The notes under the pieces are model-generated. The model ran no database searches. It saw only the letters and a list, made by a program, of their open reading frames with translations, and was not told where the DNA came from. DNA of 51,715 nt, from the NCBI GenBank assembly GCA_000716465.1, contig JNWL01000041.1:1-51715 (forward strand), in the 5' to 3' direction. A program made the translations under genes and the position numbers. Position 1 is the stretch's first letter. Every line of letters begins with the position of its first letter. This stretch comes from Streptomyces bikiniensis (GTDB lineage Bacteria; Actinomycetota; Actinomycetes; Streptomycetales; Streptomycetaceae). Of the stretch, positions 31,225 through 39,721 are shown one piece after another.

Positions 31225-33858
31225 ATGAGCACGGCCGCGGCGCCGGCCACCGTGCTGGACCACCTCCTGCGGGACGACGTCGACAACTCCGTCGGCGAGT
31301 CGTGGCTTCCCGGGCAGCGGACCGCGCTGCGGTCGGTGCCTGCCGCCGGGCAGTCGGACGACAGCGGCCTGGCCGACCCGCTGCGCCTTGGTCGCGCGAT
31401 GCGGTTTCGGCTGCGCGACGCCGTCCAGACGCTGCTGGCGGACCCGTCGATCGCCGAGCTGAAGGACGCGCCGAAGCTGGCCGCGGTGGTGCTGTACGCG
31501 AAGTCGCGGGCGCCGAAGGGCGAGAAGAAGGACAACCAGACCTCGATCTGGGGTGCGGAGCTGGGCCGCTGGCTGGGCATGAAGGAGTCCACGGTCCACC
31601 ACAAGGTGCTGCCCGTGCTGCGTGGCACGGACGCGCTGCACACCCAGGTGGTGACGGACGTGAAGGGGCACCCGACCGGGCTGGACTGCCTGGTCATGCC
31701 GCTGTGGAACGCCCGCAAGAGCGGGGGAGCGGGGCACCCGCTAGCCCTGACGAAGGCGGAGCTGGCGACGCTGCTGCACCTCATCGAGGCCCTGTTCGGA
31801 CCCGGCTGGACGCCGGAGGACAAGGAGCCGACGCCGCCGGGGCTGCTGGCCGGCCGTACGGGCAAGGGCGCGGCGACCGACCGGCTCGGGCTGCTGCTGA
31901 TGGTGCTGAACACGCGGGCGTCGGGCTGGCTGCAGCTGGTCGGCGGCTCGGTGAAGGCAAAGGAGGGGCGCGGGGCGGCGACGCTGGCCCGGCTGCTGGG
32001 CTGCTCGCCCTCGGGGGCCCGGAAGGTGCTGGCCCGGCTGACCCAGGCCGGTGTCGTTGCGCGGCAGCACCGGGAGACGTCGACGCGGATGCGTGGCCGG
32101 GCCCGGGTCATGCTGCTGCCGGTCGCCCGCGCGTACGGCCGCACCGCGGTCTCTGCGGAGGCGGTTTCGGGGCCTGGATCGGTGTCTTCGGTGCGTCCCG
32201 ATGGTGCGTGCGGAGATCATGCTCCGGCCGCTGCCGCTGGTGCCCTTGGTACATCTGGGATCGGCGGTGCTGAGGAGGCCGGCGATGCGGCGGTTCGGGA
32301 GCGTCCCGATGGTGCAGAGCTCCACGCAGACCACGCTCCTGTGGTTACTCCTGTAGTTCCTCTGCAGCTCTCTGGTCGCTTTTCCGGCGAAGGCCGTGGG
32401 GCGAAGGGCCGTCGGCCGGGACACGCATGCGTGCGCGAGGACCAGGCCGCCAACGCCGAGTCCGCCGGTGCCGGGTCCGGGAGCCCGGTGGCCGGGGCCG
32501 ACCCGCTTCGCGGTGAAAAGCCCACCAAGTCACCCGTCGACGAGCAGGAGCAGGCAAGGGGCGTCGCCGCTGGCGCCGGTGCCCGGCTGACGGTCGTGGA
32601 TGGTCGAAAAACGCAGCAGCAGGGGCGGTCGGAGCTCCCGGCCGATCTTGACCTGCGGGTGGCTCTGGCGCCGGTGTCCTGGCTGTGGCAGGGGCTGAAC
32701 CGCTGGCAGCAGGACCACGTCGTGAAGGCCGCAAAGGCGGAGCTCACCCAGCTGCGTCAGGTGCTGGAGTGGTCGGCGCAGGCTCCGCCGGTGCTGGCCG
32801 CCCGGCTGACGTCCCGGCTCGAGGAGACCGGCGGCGAGGCCCTGATCGCCCGCCCGTACGGGTGGATCACCCGCCGCGGGCTGGTGCGCCGGCCGTCGTG
32901 CTCGGACGTGCGGTGTGACAACGGCGTCCGGCTCGACACCGGTGCCGACTGCGACAACTGCGCCAACATCCTGCACTCCCGGAGGGCGTGGCGGGTGCGG
33001 ATCGCGGCCGAGGTCGACCAGGAGCTGCCCGGTCTGGAGACGGACGCGCGGTACCGGGAGATCGAGGCCCGGATGTGCCGTCACGCCGAGGCCGAGGCCG
33101 CGGACTTCGTGGCCCGTCAGGCCGAGGCCCAGCAGCGGGCGGCTGAGCGTGCGGCGGCCCGTGCCGAGGCCGAGGCGCAGGTCCTGGTCGAGCGGGAGCG
33201 GGCGGCGGCCGAGGCGGCTGTCCGGCAGGCCGTGGCGTGCGCGGACTGCGGCCGGGAGCGGTCGGCCGGACTGTGCGAGGCGTGCGACCACCGGCGCCAG
33301 ACCGAGGCGCTGATCGGCGAGGCTGGTCTCCTCGCGGCCACCTGGTCGGCCGTCCCGAGCGACCAGGTGGCCGTCGCGGCCGTTGCCTCCGAGGTACGTA
33401 CAGCCATCGAGGACGCCATCGCTGCCTCGTGGGCCCAGTTCCAGGAGATCACCGACCCGGTCGCCCTGGAGGCAGCCGGTCCGAACGCCGTCGAGGACGC
33501 TGCCGCGCACAACGCGTTCGTGGTCGCGGAGAGCGCCGTCGGGGAGTACCGGCACGAGGCCCTGGTGATGCTCGGCCGCGGCGAGGACGCCCAGGCCGAG
33601 GCCCGCAAGGCGTACGCGACCGAGCTCGCCAAGCCCTGGTTCCAGGCCCTGCCTGACAGCGACGACGCCCAGCGCGCCGCGACCGAGGCCGCCGCGAAGG
33701 CGCAGACCCGTACCGCCGAGCACCTGCTCGCCGTGCGGCTGGAGCAGCTGCACGCCCAGGCCCGGCCCGAGTTGGTCCGGCCCGCGCCGTGGGCGCGGCG
33801 TCTGCCCGAGCTCGCCGCCCGCCCGCTGGACGGCGAGGCCCTGGAGGTGATCGCGTGA
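31225..33858 (+). CDS. Candidate replication initiator: double winged-helix and zinc protein (877 aa)
   Basis: 877 aa. N-terminal part has two winged-helix-like regions, residues ~105-165 (TSIWGAELGRWLGMKESTVH) and ~220-300 (GAATLARLLGCSPSGARKVL). A disordered ~170-residue stretch follows, then a conserved-looking domain (~500-620) with a zinc site CSDVRCDNG...CDNCAN, an Ala/Glu/Arg coiled coil (~640-690) and a second zinc ribbon CADCGRERSAGLCEAC. Two tandem winged helices are the hallmark of iteron-type plasmid initiators, which is why I suggest replication; no direct family match is claimed. It is coupled to a DciA-like gene. Confidence 0.55.
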   Translation: MSTAAAPATVLDHLLRDDVDNSVGESWLPGQRTALRSVPAAGQSDDSGLADPLRLGRAMRFRLRDAVQTLLADPSIAELKDAPKLAAVVLYAKSRAPKGEKKDNQTSIWGAELGRWLGMKESTVHHKVLPVLRGTDALHTQVVTDVKGHPTGLDCLVMPLWNARKSGGAGHPLALTKAELATLLHLIEALFGPGWTPEDKEPTPPGLLAGRTGKGAATDRLGLLLMVLNTRASGWLQLVGGSVKAKEGRGAATLARLLGCSPSGARKVLARLTQAGVVARQHRETSTRMRGRARVMLLPVARAYGRTAVSAEAVSGPGSVSSVRPDGACGDHAPAAAAGALGTSGIGGAEEAGDAAVRERPDGAELHADHAPVVTPVVPLQLSGRFSGEGRGAKGRRPGHACVREDQAANAESAGAGSGSPVAGADPLRGEKPTKSPVDEQEQARGVAAGAGARLTVVDGRKTQQQGRSELPADLDLRVALAPVSWLWQGLNRWQQDHVVKAAKAELTQLRQVLEWSAQAPPVLAARLTSRLEETGGEALIARPYGWITRRGLVRRPSCSDVRCDNGVRLDTGADCDNCANILHSRRAWRVRIAAEVDQELPGLETDARYREIEARMCRHAEAEAADFVARQAEAQQRAAERAAARAEAEAQVLVERERAAAEAAVRQAVACADCGRERSAGLCEACDHRRQTEALIGEAGLLAATWSAVPSDQVAVAAVASEVRTAIEDAIAASWAQFQEITDPVALEAAGPNAVEDAAAHNAFVVAESAVGEYRHEALVMLGRGEDAQAEARKAYATELAKPWFQALPDSDDAQRAATEAAAKAQTRTAEHLLAVRLEQLHAQARPELVRPAPWARRLPELAARPLDGEALEVIA

Positions 33859-34694
33859 ACACCGTCCCGGAGTTGTCCGGCGTCGACCTCGCCCGCCAGG
33901 CCCTGCTCGCCGCCCGGGAGGCGGCGAAGAAGAACGGCGCCCAGACGAAGATGCCGAAGCGGCGCACCGGCACGGCTCTGCGGCGTGACGGCCGCGAGCC
34001 GCTCGGGCTGGGCGCGGCAATCAGCATGATGATGACCGAGCGCGGCCTGGTCGCCCCGGCCGCCGGCGGCAGCGTCCTTGCCCGGTTCGACGACATCCTG
34101 GCCGCGGCCGCGCCGGAGCTCGCCGGTCACGTGAGGGCCGTGGGCTTCGATGCGGACATCGGCCGCCTGGGCGTCGTCCCAGACTCTCCCGCGTACGGCA
34201 CGAAGGTGCGCTGGATCGCGCCGAAGCTGATCGCGGCCGCTAACGAGGTGGTGCCCGAAGCGGACATTCGGACGATCAACGTTCTGGCTCCCGCCGCACG
34301 GACCGTCTCCCCGGCCACGTCCCCGGCCGCCGCTGATCCGGCCCCGCGGCCGGTCGTTCCGGCCGTGCCGGTGAAGACGCGCGAGACCGCGTCGGCTGGC
34401 TACCGCCGTGCCCTCGAAGCCCATCGTGCGGTCACCCCGCCACGTCAAGAGGACCCGGTCCTGGCCACCGCCGTCGGCCGCCAGGAGCAGGTCCGCCTCG
34501 GCCTCGGCGCCCGCATGTTCCCCCACGCCGAGGAGGGCCATGAGGACGAGGTGGTGGCGTCCCTTGAGGACGTTTGCGTCCAGCAGCGCCAGGCCAACGA
34601 GAACACCCGCATTGCCGCGATCCTGCGGGCCCGTGCCGAACGCGCCGGGCGGGCGGTGTCGCTCGCCGCGCCCGTACTGCGGCAGGCCGGGTGA
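33855..34694 (+). CDS. DUF721/DciA-like protein
   Basis: 279 aa from the GTG at 33855, overlapping the upstream stop (GTGA). Residues ~5-150 follow the actinobacterial DUF721 pattern: GVDLARQALLAAREAAKKNG, then REPLGLGAAISMMMTERGLV, ARFDDILAAAAPELAGHVRA, AYGTKVRWIAPKLIAAANEV. DciA is the ancestral loader/operator of the replicative DnaB helicase in most bacteria, and the chromosomal copy lies near dnaN-recF. Here a C-terminal extension of ~120 residues is added. Coupling to the double winged-helix gene supports a replication role for both. Confidence 0.7.
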   Translation: MNTVPELSGVDLARQALLAAREAAKKNGAQTKMPKRRTGTALRRDGREPLGLGAAISMMMTERGLVAPAAGGSVLARFDDILAAAAPELAGHVRAVGFDADIGRLGVVPDSPAYGTKVRWIAPKLIAAANEVVPEADIRTINVLAPAARTVSPATSPAAADPAPRPVVPAVPVKTRETASAGYRRALEAHRAVTPPRQEDPVLATAVGRQEQVRLGLGARMFPHAEEGHEDEVVASLEDVCVQQRQANENTRIAAILRARAERAGRAVSLAAPVLRQAG

Positions 34695-34719
34695 GGGGGG
34701 CCGCCCGGTGGGCGGGCGT

Positions 34720-35289
34720 TCAGCGGCTCCAGCCGACCGGCCCCTGGTTCTGACCGTCCTTGCCATCTCCGTCGTGTTGCTCGTCTTGGCCGTGGTCGTC
34801 GTCGAGGACGATGCGGATGGTGGTGCCCTGGCCAGTGACACCGGTCAGGACAGTGGCGGCGCGCTGGTAGGTGGTGAAAGCCAGGGCCTAGTCACCGTTC
34901 AGACCGGCAGTCTCCCGGATCTCCCACAACACGATGAGCAGGGCAATCAGGGAGCGGCCGGAGACGGTAGTCCTGATGCTGCCGTCAGGCAGGTCGTCAA
35001 CAGCCGGAGGGGTGCGGAAGTGGTCGTGGTCGGCAGCGCGGGCGGCGAGCCATTCCCAGGTGTGACGGTGGGCGACGACCTCGGCGGAGGCTACGCCGAC
35101 GGCCCGCAGCAGCAGCACGCCGTGCTCGACCTCCGGGTCCTGCGGCTTTCCGATCGGGTCCTGCACGGTGGGGGAGGAGTGGTCGGCCGGGGTGCCGTGG
35201 TACGCAGCCTCGACGGCCCGTTTGAGGGCCTGGGCCCAGCCGGTCTCTTCCTGCGAGGGCTGCTCGCCGGAAGTGGGGCTGGTGGCCAA
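34720..35289 (-). pseudogene. Hypothetical protein with in-frame TAG (133 aa, or 189 codons read through)
   Basis: TTG at 35289, five bases after AGGGAG, starts MATSPTSGEQPSQEETGWAQ. The frame stops at a TAG (34888-34890) after GLNGD, yet continues in the same frame with strong third-position G/C bias for 55 more codons (ALAFTTYQRAATVLTGVTGQ, later IRIVLDDDHGQDEQ) to a TGA at 34720. The extension looks like the genuine C-terminus. A nonsense mutation, a sequencing error or stop-codon readthrough could explain it. The protein is helical and not recognised. It converges on the DciA-like gene and abuts CRISPR array 1. Confidence 0.6.
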
Positions 35290-35352
35290 GGGGGCTCCCT
35301 GAGGGATGGTGGCGGGTACGCTGGACTGCGGGGCAGCGGGCGCTGCGGCGCC

Positions 35353-36843
35353 GAGCCGGACGGCGGGCGCGGGGATGACATGGCACCGAAGAACGCGAGC
35401 AGGAGGCCTGCTGAGCAACCCTGCGGGCGCGGGAACGACCCCAGCCCCGGGGTATGACGGCCCACGCAACGCGAGCAACCCCCGCGGGCGCGGGAACGAC
35501 ACGCCGTGCAGGGTGCCGGTCGGGTCGTACAGCGAGCAACCCCCGCGGGCACAGGGACGACCACACGGCAAGCGTCATGAGGTCGGCAGGGACGGAGCAA
35601 CCCCCGCAGGCGCGGGGACGACGGCGGCACGGGCAGATCTCACTGCCGGAGGCGGGAGCAACCCCCGCGGACGCGGGGACGATGCCACGCAGGTGCTTCC
35701 GAAGATCCTGCCGCCGGAGCAACTCCTGCAGGCGCGGGGACGACCCCTGCGAGGAGCGCTTGTTGACCTCGGCGAGCGAGCAACCCCCGCAGGCGCGGGG
35801 ACGACGACCTGGTGACGTACAAAGAGGCCAAGCGTCTCGAGCAATCCCCGCAGGCGCGGGGACGACTCCGGCACCCGCGCGAGCTGCGCCTTCGCTGCGG
35901 AGCAACCCCCGCAGGCGCGGGAACGACTGCCAGACGGTGACCCGCAGCGTGCAGCGCGAGGAGCAACCCCCGCAGGCGCGGGGACGACACGCCCGTCGAC
36001 CAGGCGCCGCCGGCTCACCGGGAGCAACCCCCGCAGGCGCGGGGACGACATCACACCGCAACTCCCCCCTGTGTGCGTGCGCGAGCAACCCCCGCAGGCG
36101 CGGGGACGACCTTCCGCCCCTCGACGCGGGCCGCACGTGGTCGAGAGCAACCCCCGCAGGCGCGGGGACGACCCCCGGTGCGCCTGGTAGGCCGGGAGTG
36201 CCTGGGAGCAACCCCCGCAGGCGCGGGGACGACTATCTGGAGCGCTGGCCCGGCGATCATGAACTGGAGCAACCCCCGCAGGCGCGGGGACGACAGTTTG
36301 TCGGCCATCTGCCACACGGCCTCGGCCGAGCAACCCCCGCAGGCGCGGGGACGACGCCATGCCAGGGCAGTGGCAGGCACCGGACGGCGAGCAACCCCCG
36401 CAGGCGCGGGGACGACCTGCGGCGGATCTGGTCGATCCGGCGGGCGCGAGAGCAACCCCCGCAGGCGCGGGGACGACAGGGGCCGACTGTGCACCGCGTG
36501 TAACACTGACGAGCAACCCCCGCAGGCGCGGGGACGACCAGCTCGGGCTCGGGCTGGGTCATCGGTCTCCGGAGCAACCCCCGCAGGCGCGGGGACGACT
36601 CGCGCGCGGGCGGCCGAGCTGGATATGGCCGCGAGCAACCCCCGCAGGCGCGGGGACGACACCAACAACCCCCAGCAGCAGTCCGACGACCTGGAGCAAC
36701 CCCCGCAGGCGCGGGGACGACACGCGCACCGGGCGCCGATCCCCCGAGGGGAAGGAGCAACCCCCGCAGGCGCGGGGACGACTTCTTCGGCGGGGCCGCC
36801 GCCGTCCGCCCGCGGGAGCAACCCCCGCAGGCGCGGGGACGAC
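35353..36843 (-). CRISPR. CRISPR array 1 (type I-E, 25 repeats), read leftwards
   Basis: 28-bp repeats with 61-bp period (33-34-bp spacers). Repeat starts: 35353 and 35413 (27-bp variants), then 35473, 35534, 35595, 35656, 35717, 35778, 35839, 35900, 35961, 36022, 36083, 36145, and every 61 bp to 36816. On the transcribed (minus) strand the repeat opens GTCGTCCCC and closes GGGGGTTGCTC, with stem CCCCGC/GCGGGG and tetraloop GCCT. Repeats at the left end are degenerate and those next to the leader on the right are uniform, fixing the leader side. The long open frames through it are repeat artefacts. Confidence 0.98.
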
Positions 36844-36958
36844 ACTTCTTGACCTGCAGTAATGCTAGCAACGGCCGCAGTTTTCCTTTACATGCATTTC
36901 GCTCCTGCGGCTGGTCCGAGGGCGTTGTCAGTGCCAGGGCCTGGGGCGTCTTGAAGGG
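36844..36958 (-). promoter_or_regulatory. Leader of array 1
   Basis: About 115 bp matching the array 2 leader (40847-40961) at most positions, including GATGCTAGCAACGGCC-type, TTTACATGCATTTCGCTCC and GAGGGCGTTGTCAGTGCCAG blocks. On the transcribed strand its last bases before the first repeat are CAGGTCAAGAAGT. Confidence 0.85.
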
Positions 36959-36968
36959 GCGGGCTTGG

Positions 36969-37244
36969 TGATAACCCCTGTGGTTGCGGGGATGACACCG
37001 CTACTCCAGAAGCGGCGCGTACGTGAGAAGGGACACCCCCTCCGCGGGCGCGCGGACGACGTCCTGCCGACCGGCGCCGGGAAGACGGTCGTCGAGCAAC
37101 TCCCACGGGCACGAGGACTACAGCATCCAGGACATCGCGAAGAAGCCCGTCCGCGGGCAACCCCCGCGGGCGCGGGGACGACACGACGGCGCCGAGGAGC
37201 TGCGCGCCGAGGTTGGGGCAACCCTCGAGGGCACGGGGAACGAC
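36969..37244 (-). CRISPR. Decayed CRISPR array beyond leader 1 (five degenerate repeats)
   Basis: Degenerate repeats end in GGGGATGAC (36996), GCGGACGAC (37060), GAGGACTAC (37121), GGGGACGAC (37182) and GGGGAACGAC (37244); starts 36969, 37033, 37094, 37155 and 37216 keep the 61-64-bp period. Only the fourth matches the consensus closely. They lie on the far side of leader 1, so they are not part of array 1. I read them as an older, inactive array. Confidence 0.75.
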
Positions 37245-37471
37245 TCTAAGAGTGCGACCAGCCGGTGCTGCTGGCGGTTTCGAGCCGGCGACGACGTCCC
37301 CGAGGAGGTCGAACCAGTCGGCGAGCGGATCGGACACACCCGGGCAACGAACCAGGCTAAGAACGGTCACCGCTGGCCCCGGCCAGAGTCGCGCAATCTC
37401 GCGCAACCCTCCTGCACTCGGTCTGCTCGTCGACCATGCTGGTACTTCACCCGACGAAGACGGAGCCCGCC
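37245..37471. other. Intergenic region with CGCGCAA repeats
   Basis: No gene seen. TCGCGCAATCTCGCGCAACC (37390-37409) contains CGCGCAA twice, 10 bp apart, about 65 bp before the next gene and is a candidate operator; GCGCAATC recurs after the XRE gene near 39091. Confidence 0.35.
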
Positions 37472-37672
37472 ATGACGCTCAGGTTCATCGGCACCACCAG
37501 CGAGCACGGCAACTGCCCCACCCTGTACGAGGTAATCGAGACCGGCGACCTCGTCGTCCAGGGCGACGAGATCGACACCGAGCAACGGGCCCAGCTCCGC
37601 GACCTCGGCGTAGCCGAGACCGCCGTCGTCATCCCCCGCGAGCTTCTCACCCGCTTCGCTCCCAAGGAGTAA
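37472..37672 (+). CDS. Small hypothetical protein (66 aa)
   Basis: 66 aa, MTLRFIGTTSEHGNCPTLYE, through TGDLVVQGDEIDTEQRAQLR to FAPKE: a small beta-rich protein of the kind regularly encoded before DUF6879 and XRE-DUF5753 genes in Streptomyces. ATG at 37472; the longer frame to 37436 is less likely. Confidence 0.7.
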   Translation: MTLRFIGTTSEHGNCPTLYEVIETGDLVVQGDEIDTEQRAQLRDLGVAETAVVIPRELLTRFAPKE

Positions 37673-37674
37673 CT

Positions 37675-38214
37675 GTGCCCCCGCTGGCCCCCTTCGAGGA
37701 GATCACCCACCTGTTCGCCGAGTTCCAGCACAGCGCGTTCCGGCTGGAGACCCGGCGTGGCTACGCCACCGACCGGGCCGGTACCCGCTTCCAAGCGTTC
37801 ATGCGCGGCACCCTTCCGGCCACAGAGCCGGATCATCCGTGGAACGTGAACGTGCGCGAGAAGACCCGGGCCGGCGCGCGGTTTTCCCGGGTTCGGATCA
37901 TCGACGAGCCGCCTACGGACGGGCAGCGGTTCCTCATGGCGACTGCCGCCGGGAACGTCGTGGCCGGCGAGGACATCCGCGTCCTGCACCGGGCTACAGC
38001 TGAGCGCCTCGGGATCGACCTCACCCATGACTTTTGGCTCTTCGACTCCCGCGTCCTCGTGCGGATGCACATCGACGACACGGACACCACGGTCGGCGTC
38101 GAGCTCGTCGAGGACCAGGCGCAGGTTCTCGCCGCGTGCCGGGCGCGCGATACAGCCCAGGCCGCCGCCATGCCTACTGCCTCGGCATGGGCGGCGGTAC
38201 GGTCTACGGTGTGA
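37675..38214 (+). CDS. DUF6879-family protein
   Basis: 179 aa from the GTG at 37675. EEITHLFAEFQHSAFRLETR, the later W-N-V block, RVRIIDEPPTDGQRF and HDFWLFDSRVLVRMHIDDT are the conserved positions of DUF6879. Members are coupled to XRE regulators with a DUF5753 domain, as here (GTGA overlap at 38211), and may form a regulatory or toxin-antitoxin-like cassette; the activity is unproven. Confidence 0.8.
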   Translation: MPPLAPFEEITHLFAEFQHSAFRLETRRGYATDRAGTRFQAFMRGTLPATEPDHPWNVNVREKTRAGARFSRVRIIDEPPTDGQRFLMATAAGNVVAGEDIRVLHRATAERLGIDLTHDFWLFDSRVLVRMHIDDTDTTVGVELVEDQAQVLAACRARDTAQAAAMPTASAWAAVRSTV

Positions 38215-39050
38215 CCGACCCCGACAGCAGCAGGGAAGCCCTTGGCGCGCGGCTCCGCGAGCTCCGTGCCGAGACCGGCCTGGCTGGCAAAGGGTTCGCC
38301 GCCCGGCTTGGCTGGCAGGAGTCGAAGGTCTCCCGGCTCCAGTCCGGCAAGCAGAAGCCGAGCCCGGAGGATCTCGCCGAGTGGGCCGCGGCCGCCGGGC
38401 GGCCCGATCTCCTCGACGAGCTTCTCGCTCGTCTGCGGGGAGTGGAGTCACAGCCGGCGCACTGGCGTCGCCAACTTGCCGCCGGCCATGCCCCCGTTCA
38501 GGACCGGTACGTCGTTGAGTACCGGCGCGCGGCCACGGCCCGCGGCTACGAGACCAGCGTCATCCCGGGCCTTTTCCAGACCGCGGACTACGCCCGCCAC
38601 CTCCTCACCCAGAACGCCGCGCTGATGCGTTCGCCCCGGGACACCGAGGCCGCCGTCCAGTCCCGCATACGCCGCCAGGAGGTGCTGTACGAGCCCGAGC
38701 GGCTGTTCCGCGTCCTGATCTGGGAGGCCGCCCTCTACGCCCAGGTGGGCACCGCCGACACGATGACCGGGCAGCTCGACCGGCTCGTCGGCCTCCTCGG
38801 CATGTCGACCGTCGACCTCGGCATCGTCCCCCTCCGCGCGCCCATGCCGCTCACCCCGAAGCACGGATTCTGGATCTTCGACGAGCAGCGGGTCGTCGTA
38901 GAGACCATCAACACTGAGCTTCAGTACAACGGCGGCGACGACCTCGCCCTCTACACCCGGGTCTGGGATCAGCTCTCCGAGCACGCCGCCCGCCGGCTCC
39001 AGGCACAGCACCTCATCGGCCGCATCCGCGCCGCGATTGCACAGGCCTGA
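38211..39050 (+). CDS. XRE regulator with DUF5753 domain
   Basis: 279 aa. A Cro/C1 helix-turn-helix (residues ~10-65, LRELRAETGLAGKGFAARLG then ESKVSRLQSGKQKP) is followed by the DUF5753 domain (VPGLFQTADYAR-type motif as IPGLFQTADYARHLL; FDEQRVVVETINTEL). This regulator class is very common in Streptomyces. The GTG at 38211 overlaps the DUF6879 stop. The three-gene cassette lies between two CRISPR arrays and is transcribed away from array 1. Confidence 0.85.
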   Translation: MTDPDSSREALGARLRELRAETGLAGKGFAARLGWQESKVSRLQSGKQKPSPEDLAEWAAAAGRPDLLDELLARLRGVESQPAHWRRQLAAGHAPVQDRYVVEYRRAATARGYETSVIPGLFQTADYARHLLTQNAALMRSPRDTEAAVQSRIRRQEVLYEPERLFRVLIWEAALYAQVGTADTMTGQLDRLVGLLGMSTVDLGIVPLRAPMPLTPKHGFWIFDEQRVVVETINTELQYNGGDDLALYTRVWDQLSEHAARRLQAQHLIGRIRAAIAQA

Positions 39051-39087
39051 GCAACCCCGTAAAACCCCGGGCCGAGCCTGTGCAATC
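39035..39087 (+). terminator. Hairpin overlapping the XRE stop codon
   Basis: GATTGCACAGGC (39035-39046) pairs perfectly with GCCTGTGCAATC (39076-39087); the stop codon lies in the loop. Confidence 0.55.
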
Positions 39088-39136
39088 CGGCGCAATCGTC
39101 CGACGCCCATAAAATTCCGCGCCCTACGGTCGACCC

Positions 39137-39316
39137 ATGGCGACGTCAATCCCCAGCTCACGCGCCTGCAACTGGTGCCCGCACCCCGGGGCCGACTGCT
39201 GCATCCGCGTACACCCGTCCCCCGAGGGCGGCCTGCACGTCTACGCCCACCGGATCTGCGCAGCGGTCCGGGGCGTGAAGTGGCTGTACCGAATCCTTCC
39301 GGGACCAGCCCGGTGA
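39137..39316 (+). CDS. Small zinc-binding protein (59 aa)
   Basis: 59 aa, MATSIPSSRACNWCPHPGAD then CCIRVHPSPE and HRIC: a C-x2-C...CC...C pattern. A -10-like TAAAAT (39110-39115) precedes the ATG, and no good ribosome site is seen, so the mRNA may have a very short leader. Stop overlaps the next GTG. Confidence 0.55.
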   Translation: MATSIPSSRACNWCPHPGADCCIRVHPSPEGGLHVYAHRICAAVRGVKWLYRILPGPAR

Positions 39317-39498
39317 CCGCCGCGACGACGAGTGGCCGGGTGATCCGGCCGGACTGCGAGTACGACGAGCACACGTGGTGCAAGACGAACGGGGTCTACG
39401 TCAACCGCACCGGCCGTGTCCCGGCCGACGCTCCCGGCGCCGTCGAGGTTTTCCCGCCGGAGCGCTGTGACTGCCCATGCCACAAGGAGACCCGATGA
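39313..39498 (+). CDS. Small zinc-ribbon protein (61 aa)
   Basis: 61 aa from the GTG at 39313. DCEYDEHTWCKTNGVYVNRT and the end CDCPCHKETR give two Cys/His clusters. Coupled to the gene before (GTGA). The ~220 bases from here to array 2 show no gene. Confidence 0.55.
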   Translation: MTAATTSGRVIRPDCEYDEHTWCKTNGVYVNRTGRVPADAPGAVEVFPPERCDCPCHKETR

Positions 39499-39721
39499 GG
39501 CACTAGACCTTTGGATGTCCGATCGTCGGCGAAGCCCGCGAGGTAATCCCGACTCGAACTCCGCCGCCCAACTGACGCTGTACATGCACCGGAGCTGTGT
39601 GGACTGCGAGGCCGCCCAACGACAGGCACGCCGATCTCCTGCTCGCACGGGCGGAATCAGACCGCCCGGTCAATGTCCCCCGCCAGCCGGGGCCTCACCC
39701 TCCCACGTTGACGTCGACGAG

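Noticed and set aside
35353..36852. Long open frames on both strands through the CRISPR arrays (repeating PQARGR or RPRACGGCS)
   Set aside because: They arise from translating the 61-bp repeat unit; the arrays explain them completely.
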